64,000 nucleotides of DNA from Earliella scabrosa (taxonomy: Eukaryota > Basidiomycota > Agaricomycetes > Polyporales > Polyporaceae). Location: contig JABYQQ010000001.1 of assembly GCA_022605405.1 (NCBI GenBank), forward strand, positions 4,588,001-4,652,000, written 5' to 3'. This document shows positions 12,272 to 21,732 of the stretch, one piece after another (position 1 is the stretch's first letter; the number at the start of each line of letters is the position of its first letter). The translations under genes and the position numbers were made by a program. The notes beneath the pieces were generated by a model. The model did not search any database. It was not told the origin of the DNA and saw only the letters and a list, made by a program, of their open reading frames with translations.

Positions 12272-12868
12272 AGTTCATACAAATACAGGTCCGCGACAAG
12301 GACTGCGGTCAGAGACAGCGGTGGGCGACGGTGGCGAGTGAACTGTGATGGCGGTGGGCGGAAGAGTGTGGGACACAGCCGCCGGAAGCGTCGTCATCCA
12401 TGCACCAGCCTTCCTCGGTCCGGCCCGGTCGCCCTTCTGCAGCCCTTCGAGGTCTCGCGTGGCCAACGCGGGCGTGTCAGGACAATCGCTATAGACGTGC
12501 AGACAGCATCGGCGAACATGCGACAAAGGGTAAGTACAAGGACAGACGGAGCGTGTGTGATAAACCCGTCCTTCCCAATCCGAGATCCTGATCCGCAAAG
12601 CAGTCTAAATACCAGATCCAGATCAGATCGGATGACCATATGCATGCCTTTGTTCCGACTGAGAGGCTACTGTATAGAACACCGGTGCAACTCGAAGTGT
12701 GTACTACATGGCCAGGGAAACAGAAACTATAGCGTGAAGTAATGCATTTGCATGGAGCGGGTGGCTGAGCGAACGTACGAAAACAGGCTAGGATATGGGC
12801 GCTAACGTCTAGGTTGCCGGCGGGCGCAACCGCCGCAAGTTGAACGTCTCTCGCAACGTCTGCGAAAC
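12272..12868. other. Intergenic, no feature seen
   Basis: Between the muskelin start and the HAD hydrolase stop I see only short open frames without domains. It should hold the muskelin promoter. Confidence 0.5.
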
Positions 12869-13522
12869 CTATTGGTGACCCTCCACTTTCTTCTCCTGAA
12901 TCGCTTGAACGCGATCCCCGAAAGCCTTCCTCAACGCCTGGAAGACGCCCTCCTGCTTGTCAAACACAATGCCGTGGATGCCCAGCGAGCGCGCGGCCTC
13001 CACGTTCTCGATCTTATCGTCGACAAACACCGCCGTCGACGGATCGATGCCCGTATCCGCGACCACCTTCTCGTACGCCGCCAGGTCCGGCTTGCGCTCT
13101 CCAAGCACCGCGGACGCGAACACCTTGTCGAAGATCGACCAGTCCGTGGGCAGCTTGATGATGAACTCGTAGTCGGGGAGGGAGATGTTCGACAGCGCAA
13201 AGACGCGCAGCTGCCCGTGGAACTGTGCCTTGAGCTCCCTCACGAGCGCGAGCAGGTCCTCGTTGGGGTGCAGCGACTCCCGCGCCTGCTTGAATGCCTC
13301 ATCGACGGCGGCAGGGTCGACGGAAAACTCCTTCCCAACCCGCTCGTAGCATTCTGCTTGGGATATCCGCCCGCGCTCGTAGTCGTTCCAGGTGGGTCCA
13401 TTCATGATGTCCTTGAGCAGGCGGGGAGGAATGGATGTTCGGGTCTCGGCGGACCAGTGGAAGAGGACATCGCCGAGGTCGAGGATGAGGGTTTGGTAGT
13501 TGGGAGTCTGGAGGTCCGTCAT
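12869..13522 (-). CDS. HAD-superfamily hydrolase, single exon
   Basis: An intron-free 217-residue protein. HAD motif I is LILDLGDVLFHW near residue 15, motif II is ALSNIS near residue 110, motif III Lys lies in GERKPD, and motif IV is FVDDKIENVEAA, so it should be an active haloacid-dehalogenase-like hydrolase with a small helical cap (residues about 20-95). Motif I is D-L-G rather than D-x-D: the nucleophile Asp is present but the usual second (acid/base) Asp position is Gly. This is also seen in some dehalogenase and epoxide-hydrolase-like HADs, so substrate and even reaction class are open. The start at 13522 leaves only a short N-terminus before motif I. Confidence 0.85.
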   Translation of the reverse strand: MTDLQTPNYQTLILDLGDVLFHWSAETRTSIPPRLLKDIMNGPTWNDYERGRISQAECYERVGKEFSVDPAAVDEAFKQARESLHPNEDLLALVRELKAQFHGQLRVFALSNISLPDYEFIIKLPTDWSIFDKVFASAVLGERKPDLAAYEKVVADTGIDPSTAVFVDDKIENVEAARSLGIHGIVFDKQEGVFQALRKAFGDRVQAIQEKKVEGHQ

Positions 13523-13710
13523 ATCGGCGTGGGGTGCGGACAGGGGACTGGTGACAGACTACAGTACAAGGGTAAGTTGCGAGTCTGACAAGAATCTGCT
13601 GAAACGTATCGCATCTCGCCGCGTAATCAGCATGTCGAGATGGTCTCACCAAATCTATACATCACCCCATGTTCGTCATAGAACATCTGTTGCTGGCGAC
13701 TTGGGTGCCT

Positions 13711-13776
13711 ATCGAAAGTGAGTGTATATCCACCCATTCTGTTCGTCGATACATAGGCCTCCGGAGTGGACGCGTT
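13711..13776 (-). pseudogene. Relic of a muskelin kelch repeat
   Basis: One frame reads HSGGLCIDEQNGWIYTHFR followed by a stop. It closely mirrors the first kelch motif of the nearby muskelin gene (GHSMCIDEQNGLIYLFGG). At DNA level 13725-13755 matches 11088-11118 at 28 of 31 positions by eye. The similarity fades on both sides, so this is probably a fragment of a partial duplication. A weaker kelch-like peptide (MFYDEHGVMYRFG) follows at about 13690-13650 in another frame. Confidence 0.5.
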
Positions 13777-14097
13777 GGTGTCGGATGACTCATCCCAGGT
13801 TGTCCATTCCGAGTAGTGCTTTCACCCGGTGCCACTTCAAAAGGGGCTGACCTGATCAAGTACGACAGTGGCTTAAGTACAACACTCAGACTCGTCATCG
13901 CAATCCACGGCATCATTCATATGGTGTCGTCACGCAGCATGGTAAACGCGTGGGATACCAGTCCCAAGGGTGGGACAACGGCAGGGTACGATAAATACGT
14001 AAATGTATTCAAGTTTGCGTCCCTGTGTGCTCGGTACGTATTTGGAGACTGACTACCCCACTAGTTCAACCGCATTCCTCACAACAATCTGCTGCAG

Positions 14098-15182
14098 ATG
14101 CAATCACCGCCGTTCGTCCTGGGCGACCCCGCTTCGATCGCGGGTTATCGGGCACTTATGCTCTCTCACCTCAAGAAAGCCCAATTGCACCCACTCTACG
14201 CCGGTTCCAGCTATACTCTTACGCTGAGAAAACCTATCCTTTCGGAAGTTCTCCCTTGTCCTACCGTAACTGCGCGACGCCCCCTTCAGTCGTTGCCGTT
14301 TGGGATCGAGACCGTCTACACTTTTTCAATTCCAGTGCAAACGGGTGGGCAGTGGCGTTCGCACGTTTGGCTCGCCACTCCACCCAGTGAAGACGGGTAT
14401 CCGAGCTCAAGACGTGTGGTCCTGAAGTTCATCATTCCTTCGCACCTGGAACTACCTGCGCTGGACACACAAGCCAATGGCGCCATGCCTTCCCTCGGAC
14501 GATACTACCGATACCCAGACGACATTGTCGCCGAGGAGATCAAAGCCTACGACTCGCTTGCGGAACTTCAAGGGGCCACGCTCCCTTACTTCTATGGATC
14601 ATTTCAGGTTTGTCCATTCACGCATGGTTGGCTCAGATAGCCTTGCGAGCTAATGTTAGATTACAACACCCTGGCAAGAACCGGCCTGGGTCCTTGCTTT
14701 TGAGCACCTCGAAGGGCCGCATCTTTCACATATCAAGGAGAGCATCATGCAAGAGTCGCCGCGGTCGAAGTACCAGGACTTCGACGTCTATCTCCGTCTT
14801 GTAAGCAGTCTTGGATACAAGGACAGTCCAGAGCTCGCCCCCACTGACTTCCATCTCTCTACAGTTCAAGACGGCCTTCGAGACCATACAGATCGCGCAT
14901 CAAAGAAACGTATGTCACGGCGACGTACGCGACGCGAACATGCTCATCGATCAGGTCAACGACCAAGTTGTGTTGATTGACTGGAGTCATCACGAGAAGA
15001 TGTTCGCCAGCTACAGATGCCTCGACCGTGGTCAGCTGCTGAGAGAGTTCATGTGGTGTGCGCGGCATACCATATCACTCGACAAATACGTGCTGGCACT
15101 AAATCCAAATCTTACGGTGTATTACGCCGTCCCGGAGTATAGAGCGCACCTCGCTCGGGACGAGGTGGAGGTCGAGACTTAG
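14098..15182 (+). CDS. Predicted small-molecule-type kinase (PKL fold), copy 1
   Basis: Three exons (14098-14607, 14660-14800, 14865-15182) give 322 residues. The N-lobe has RRVVLKFIIP (probable ATP-binding Lys) and AYDSLAELQGATLPYFYGSF with a possible helix-C Glu. The C-lobe has ETIQIAHQRNVCHGDVRDAN and VVLIDWSHHEK. The HGD...N plus IDW pattern matches the phosphotransferase-like/choline-kinase side of the kinase superfamily rather than HRD...DFG kinases, and there is no glycine-rich loop. Such genes are numerous and mostly uncharacterised in Agaricomycetes; the substrate is unknown. A paralogue with the same intron positions lies at 20467-21519. The catalytic residues look intact. Confidence 0.8.
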
Positions 15183-15449
15183 TGTACTCCTTATCGCGTA
15201 CTTTACGTTGCGCTGTTGTGACTGTCTGTCGCCGACGCCTGCAACGCAGCATGCTTTGGGCATGGCTGTTTCCTTCCACTTTTCTTTGCGATCGAGCTTC
15301 ACGGTTCTCAACTCTCTTCGAATGCACCAGTCTGGTAGCGCAAGGTTCTCACATCACGGCATCACGACAGCAAGGAATAAATTAGAATGCAGCAGACAAA
15401 GCGAACGAGCGAGCAAGAAGGAAGGGGTGAGCGAGTACACGCCTCGAGC
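15183..15449. other. Convergent gap with a copy of a kinase 5' flank
   Basis: The 3' ends of kinase copy 1 and ATM1 meet here. Bases 15261-15309 resemble the sequence just before the start codon of kinase copy 2 (about 20412-20460), roughly 39 of 49 positions by eye, starting CATGGCTGT and running to TTCTC. Just after it comes ATGCACCAG, where copy 2 has its start ATGCATCCG. Confidence 0.55.
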
Positions 15450-18109
15450 TCATGACTGTTCCGCCGACGTCTCCGTCTCGGCGACAGCGGCGTCCGACGT
15501 GATATCGGATACCTGCTGCTGCCACATGCCGTAGTACAGCCCGCCCTTGCGCATGAGCTCGTCGTGCGTGCCCTGCTCCACGACCTGGCCTTCCCTCAGC
15601 ACAATGATGAGGTCTGCCTCGACTCGTGAGCACGGACCTCAGGGAGTTGTAGGTCAAGACAGAGAGGTACACACCGGCTTCGACGACAGTCCGCAGACGA
15701 TGCGCAATGAAGATGCTCGTCCGGGCCTTCTCCTGGAGCAAGGTGTTCACATTGCGCATCAGTTCGGTCTCTGTGTGCGCATCGAGGGCCGAAGTCTACA
15801 CAACCGCGTGAGTGGACTACATCGGCAGAAAGTAGGACGAGGCGCTCACAGCTTCGTCGAAGAAGAGAATCGGCGGGTCCTTGAGGAGCACCCGAGCCAC
15901 CGCCAGGCGCTGCTTCTCGCCGCCTGACAGCATCAGGCCGCGCTCGCCCACCTTGGTGTTGTACTTCTCCGGCAGCCGCATGATGGCGTCGTGCACATGC
16001 GCCTTCTTCGCGGCCTCGACGACCTCGTCGTCTGATGCGGTCAGCCGTCCGTAGCGGATGTTCTGCAGAACGTCAGAGTGGAAGAGTGGCGTGTCCTGTG
16101 GGACGACCCCGATTGCGCTCCGAAGGGACTTGATCTGCAGATCGCGGATGTCCTGGCCGTCCACGAAGATCCGCCCGGACGACGGCTCGTAGAAGCGGAA
16201 GAGCAGGCGGAACACGGTCGACTTGCCACAGCCAGATGGTCCCACGAGCGCGACCTTCTTCCCTGCGGGGATCGTGAAGGAGAGGTTGCGGAAGATGGGA
16301 CGGTCGGGGTGGTACCCGAAGTTCACGTTCTCGAAAGTGATCGCGCCTCCCCGGAAGTCGAGCGGTCGGGCGTCAGGCTTGTCCTGCATGGGGTGTGAGA
16401 CGTGAACGTGGGTATAGCTCAACGAGCCTGACCTTGGGAGGCTGATTCTGTGTCGTGAGATTGAACAGGACTTCCATGTCGAGCAGGCTCTGCCGCATCT
16501 CACGGTAGATTGTACCAAGGAAGTTGAGTGGCAGGGACAACTGGAACACCAGCTGGTTCACCATGACGAGGTCACCCACAGTCATGGTACCTATGCGATC
16601 GTCAATGGAGGCTGACGAGTCGGGAAGATGTACGGACCGTTGATGACCCCCTGTGCTGCAAGGAACATCATAGCAGTGAGCGCGGTGGAGAAGATGACGT
16701 TCTGCCCGGAGTTCAAGTATGCCAACGAGGTCGCGATTTTGATCGACGCCTTCTCGTATGCAGACAGGTGCTTGTCGTACTGCGCAATCTCGAACTTCTC
16801 GTTGTTGAAGTGCTGTAGGGCGGTACTCGTGAGCGCGAGTCATGCAGTCGACCGCATACACGGACCTTCACGGCCTCGTAGTTGATGAGCGAGTCGACTG
16901 CGACAGTCGCCGCCTTGTTGTCAGCTGAGTTTGCCTCTCTCCGGAAACGTGTCCTGAGGCCGTGTGAGCAGATATCATGATAGTACCCAAAGAGCGATTT
17001 TACCTCCAAGACGTGGTCCGAACGGTGAACCATGTATATGCGGCCATAGTCACAGCGGTGATTGCCGCATAGTCCCAGCCAAACTTCCATGTCTACCACG
17101 GAATACGGTCAGTTGTTTGGCAGATGTCAGGGCATGGAACGTGCGTACCAGTATCCCACAGACCAATGAGATCTCAAGAGCCGTGGGTACAATCCTGAAT
17201 ATGATAGCTTGCAGGATGAACGTAATGCCTCTAGCTGGACGTTAGCCTCTGCTGGGTCATGAAACAGACAGTACGCACTTCGTTCCTCGGTCTATCGCAC
17301 GGGTCAGTCCACCAGTGTGGCGCGAGAGGTGGAACTTGAGGTCCAAGTTGAGCAGGTGCTCGAACGTTTCCCGTGCGACCTTGCGAACGGCATGCTGGCC
17401 GACACTCGCGAACGTCGCGTTCAACAGCTCGCCAAACAAGGTTGAGCCAATTCGCGCTGCACCGTCTTCTCTCGACCGAGATCAGATAGAGCGGGGTAGG
17501 AGGTAGGAGGAACGTAACTCACAGCCCAGGATGAGAGACCCGGCGACTACCCACACGGTGGACACCGCATGAACATCCAGGTTGAGTGCGTCGATGACTT
17601 GCTTGAATAGCAAAGGGACTTGGACGTTCAGGAGCTAGCCGCACTCACGCTCGTTAGGACATACAACCTCGAGTGAATGCAAATCTACGCACCTTGCCCG
17701 AAATTAGCAGCCCGAAGCCAAGCACGACGCGTCCACGCGTCTTCCAGTCGTCCTTTGGCCACAGGTTCTCCGCTAGCTTCTGGACAATGTTCCAGTCCCG
17801 CTTCCGTTGCTCGGACACTGTTACGTGCACCGCGTCTCCTCCCAGGTCTTGCGCTCGGGGAGTCTTTGGCTGCACTGGAGGTCCCGAGGGCGAAGCGGGC
17901 GGGGATTCCGCCTTCTGCGGTTGTTGTGCCAGATGCTGGTAGAGTCGAGCATTTGTGCGTGTCAGCGAGGTGTTGTGATGTGGAGGTATTCGTGTTATTA
18001 GTCGGGAAGGTCGGGAAGCGGCTCGTATGTGGAAGGACGGCGCGAGAGAACTTGAAGAAACGACTCTGAAGGGCGGAGCCAAGCACTGGCGACAGAACAA
18101 GATTGTCAT
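15450..18109 (-). CDS. ATM1: Mitochondrial ABC half-transporter Atm1
   Basis: Atm1 in the inner mitochondrial membrane exports a glutathione-linked sulfur/iron-sulfur precursor to the matrix-independent cytosolic Fe-S assembly system. Start at 18109 ([16 protein letters not shown]), followed by a basic, Ser/Arg-rich presequence. The transmembrane domain includes [40 protein letters not shown] and [10 protein letters not shown]. The nucleotide-binding domain has Walker [11 protein letters not shown]-loop VVPQDTPLF, signature [18 protein letters not shown], Walker B ILFFDEA and switch His IFIAHRL. The last exon reads [20 protein letters not shown] and stops at 15450-15452. About nine or more introns interrupt the gene, one right after the Walker B Glu. 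The promoter carries an iron-GATA-like element (18270-18282). Confidence 0.95.
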
Positions 18110-18269
18110 CTAGCTGAACAGAGCCGCACGCTCATCGAGCACCGCGCGCGAGGGTAGGTTGAAGACTGGCTCAAGTCGAAGAGAGAAACACTTGAGGTCG
18201 GCAGCATGGCCCTGCCAGTGCTCGCGCCAGAGCACGCCAATGATCTCAGCGGGTGCGAGCACGAGTCAT

Positions 18270-18282
18270 CTTATCTGATAAG
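18270..18282. promoter_or_regulatory. Palindromic GATA element upstream of ATM1
   Basis: CTTATCTGATAAG is a perfect inverted pair of GATA motifs and contains ATCTGATAA, which fits the ATCWGATAA consensus of fungal iron-responsive GATA repressors (SreA family). It lies about 160 nt upstream of the ATM1 start codon. Function is inferred. Confidence 0.5.
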
Positions 18283-18427
18283 ACCGACGCCTGCACATCA
18301 TTGATCGAATCGGAACTGCAGCCCGACAGTGCCCGATCACCTCCGAACACCCTTCCTTCTTGTCACGACTCACGATCACTGCGTGAGCGGAGTATATCGC
18401 CTGCAGTGTGCGAGCTCTAGAGAGGGG

Positions 18428-18449
18428 ACGTAGCGGGGACCCGCTACGT
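18428..18449. repeat. Perfect inverted repeat in the ATM1 upstream region
   Basis: Arms ACGTAGCGGG and CCCGCTACGT (10 bp each) are separated by two bases. It lies about 320 nt before the ATM1 start. It could be a dimeric factor site; nothing else supports this. Confidence 0.4.
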
Positions 18450-20466
18450 GCGATTAGAGGTAGCAGAAGCTAGGTAGCCTCCGCTATACTGATGTGCACA
18501 GTCTAGCAGTGAGGTACTAACGCGACACAGACCCGCGGGGAGGTCTGGAGAGAGCCGGAGAGGTTGTGTCGCAAATGTAGCAGAGGGTTGCGAGGTGGGT
18601 TCACATGACGTAGCGCCGAGGTCCGCTCCTCTTCCTCCGTCCTGCCCTGTCCTGCCTCGGTCTGGAAGAGGCGCGAGTTGGACGCGCCCGACATCGCATT
18701 GTTTTACGCTGTCATGTCGCCGTACGAATTTCGAAATCTCTTGCTATGCCTCGTCCCTTGCTCATGGTCCTGGGATATGCTGGATGCTACGTCTTCTACT
18801 CAAATACCAGACGACTTCAAGTTGTCAAACTCGAAGGCCCGTGCGCACTTTCTTCCCCATGTTCTCATGCTCGGACATCCCGACCTCCGGCTCCAAGCAT
18901 CAGCCCTGGACCTCCATGGCCCTTTCGATCCCGCTTCCTCCGGCTCCAAGCTACACGGTGAGGAGCTTGCCATGCCATGGTGTTGCCTCAGTACCACGAC
19001 TTTGGAGGCGTCCCTGGAATGGACATTGTTAGGTCGGTCCTCATCTTCCACGTTGAGGGGTTAGGGTGCGGTTCAACCTGTGGTAAGTACATCACGCTAG
19101 TTCATACGCTGCCTCATGCTGCTTAGCTTTTATCATGGTATGTGCCTATAATGGTATGTCTGCGCGAAAGCTCCATTCATCACTCATACTTGGCTAGTAG
19201 CCCAGTACACAGGCTTGACTCGTGTTTGAAGCTGTATGTCCCACTTATTGTTATCTCCCCAATTCATGCTGCAGGGCGCAATGTAAGTAGGACCTGGGGC
19301 AGAGGATGAGTGGAACAAGTGGGGACGTGCTGGCCGCTGCTGGGACTAGACGGTCGGTACTAGCCTGGTGCCAGTAGAGCCTGGGTACTAGAGCTACTAG
19401 AGCATGAATGTAGTCCTACCCGAATTTGAACTAGACCCAGGTTGTTCAATTATCTAAGATTTGAGTGCAGTGTCAAGAGAGGCCTGGATGGATCAGACGG
19501 CCTAATGAATCGCTCTCGACCTGTCCTGATGGAGCGCCTCCAGCCTTGCTCGAGGCTCATGGCTACACATGCCAGCATACCCTCCGGATACGTCATGTCG
19601 CACCCCCTTGGCTACGCTGCGACATGTCGCACGTAGTAGTCGTCCCACCCCTGGCTACGCAAGGTCGCGACGGCACGTGCTACGTTGGGCGACCTCATCC
19701 CGACCCGCGTCGCACCGTCCTATCTACGTTGGGCACAAACGCAGTGGATGTACTTATTGGAGTTACTGCGCGCATTTAAGTAGAGGTGGGGCCTGCATCT
19801 CCCAGTGGTGAGTTCCACTAATACAAGATCAAGATTCCTTCCTTTTTCTCATGGAGTACTTCGAGTAACAGATGTGTCTTTGTCTCAGCATGACATCGTG
19901 TTTTTTAATCGTATACATATGTGCTTTACCCTCACACTCGGAGTCGTGGCTTAGTATGTTCTGCGGGCATGAGAAGGCGTCATTTGCCGGAGCGAATTCG
20001 AAGTAAGTATGTTCGGTGCAGATGTAGATTTCAGCCTGATCATTCCCCACAATATGCTGGTCTCCTCTTCTGTCCCACAGTGACTACGGTACTGCGACGA
20101 GGATAGACTCTCATGACATTCTCGGTGAGTCCCATATGCATATACCTCTCCCCAATCACTGTTTAAACGTTCTGAGTTCGAGTGTAGTCAAGCCGGTACC
20201 GTAGGCCATGCATCATTCGTCGTCAGTTTTGCACAGCATATGGCACACGCAAACATACCTTGGATGCACTGTGGTCTGGATACTCGGGCGACAAGGTGAG
20301 CTCCTCCGGGTGACGTGATTGCGCGAGTTCCAGTCGTGGACGGAAAGATCCGGATCAAGTTTCCAAGTTCGCTAACCATGCGCTGACATGGCAGTAGTAT
20401 GCATGGTTTACGCATGGCTGTCTCCTTCCACCCTTCATTGAGGTCCAGCTTCCCCGCTCTCCTAGG

Positions 20467-21519
20467 ATGCATCCGCCACCGTTCGTCCTAGGTGACCGCG
20501 AGTCGATCGCGAGCTATCGTAGACTCATGGGTTCTCACCTCAAGAGAGCCCCACTGCACCCATTCGCGGCCGGTATCAGCTACAACCTTGCTCTCAATGA
20601 ACCCGCTCTCCATGACCTACCCTGTCCATCGGCCACTGCGCGACGCCTGCTCCCATCGTTGCCATTTGGTACAGAAACGCAGTATACTTTATCTGTCCCC
20701 ATACAAGTGGGCGGCCAGTTCCGTTCCCAGGTTTGGCTTGCCACTCCTTCCGATGACAATGGGGCTTCTGGACATGTGGTCTTAAAGTTCATAATTCCTT
20801 CGCATCTGCCGCCGCCTCCGTCAAACACCCAAGCCGATGGTTATATGCCCGATAAGGAATGGTACTATGTGTACCCTCATGTGGCTGTCGACCAAGGAGT
20901 AAATGCCTACAACTCCCTAGGCGAGTTTCAAGGGGTTACCCTCCCTTACTTCTATGGATCGTTTCCGGTATGTTTTTTCGCTCAACCAATTCAGCAGCCT
21001 GAAATACAATCTCTTGTTAGATCACGACGCCGTGGAAAGAGCAGGGTTGGGTCCTGGCTTTCGAGTACCTCCAGGGTCCTCATCTCTCGCAAATCCAGGA
21101 GAACATAATGCAAGAGGTGCCGGGATCAAAGTATCAAGACTTTGACCTCTATCTTCGTCTGGTGAGCAGTGTCACGTCCTCGTATCGGTCTTCCGCTCAT
21201 GTATGGCATCTCAATATAGTTTCAGACTGCCTTGGAGACCATACAGATTGCACACGCGAGAGGGATATGTCACGGCGACATATGCGACAGCAACATGCTC
21301 ATTGATCAAATCAACGACCAGTTGGTGCTGATTGATTGGAGTCATGAGGTCGTTCCTGCTGAGGCAGCGGTACAGAAAGCCTACGACTACCGTGAACTAC
21401 TGCAGCGCTTCATGCGCTGTGAAAAGCATCTCGTATCACTAGACGAGTATGTGATGACACAGCATCCGGAGTATGAAATGTATTACCCCGTGCCGGAGTA
21501 TAGACTGGACCCTTTGTAA
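20467..21519 (+). CDS. Predicted small-molecule-type kinase (PKL fold), copy 2
   Basis: Exons 20467-20967, 21021-21161 and 21220-21519 give 313 residues. It is clearly paralogous to the gene at 14098: same order, same two intron positions, an identical exon 2 length of 141 nt, and shared blocks such as TLPYFYGSF and SKYQDFDLYLRL. Catalytic motifs are ARGICHGDICDSNMLIDQIN and LVLIDWSHE. The stop TAA at 21517 comes 36 nt before an in-frame TAG (21553) that lines up with the stop of copy 1, so copy 2 has lost about 12 C-terminal residues. Substrate unknown. This gene and its sister flank ATM1. Confidence 0.8.
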
Positions 21520-21732
21520 GTCGTAGATGAGGATACTATGGAAGACACGACTTAGTGTAGCCCTCACCATGTGCCTCATATTGTCGCTGTACAATGTATC
21601 ATTGTAGAATTGGCCAGAATTCTGACCTTACATCCAGACGGGCCTTCTCGTGGTAGATTGTCATTCTCGACGACACGCCAAATTTCGCGGGCGAACAGGA
21701 TGTACATGAGCAGTTGTGCGTCCGCTTTGTAA

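Larger units (their letters stand above)
18110..20466. other. Gene-poor interval of 2.36 kb
   Basis: Apart from the two sites listed separately, I find no convincing gene. Open frames at 18595-19064 lack domains. Short CTAG-rich and TACG-rich repetitive stretches occur near 19340-19410 and 19600-19740. This may be decayed sequence left by the kinase duplication, or a promoter region; no transposon signature is visible. Confidence 0.45.

Noticed and set aside
12872..13588. 238-codon plus-strand frame opposite the HAD gene
   Set aside because: The minus strand has all four HAD motifs; the plus frame has no recognisable features.
15099..15330. Minus-strand peptide KLDRKEKWKETAM shared with KLDLNEGWKETAM near 20440
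   Set aside because: Explained by the DNA similarity of the duplicated kinase flank; no consistent gene model on the minus strand.
19560..19750. Recurring TACG/GACATGTCG text that looked like a repeat array
   Set aside because: Units are short, irregular and not evenly spaced; no CRISPR or satellite structure.
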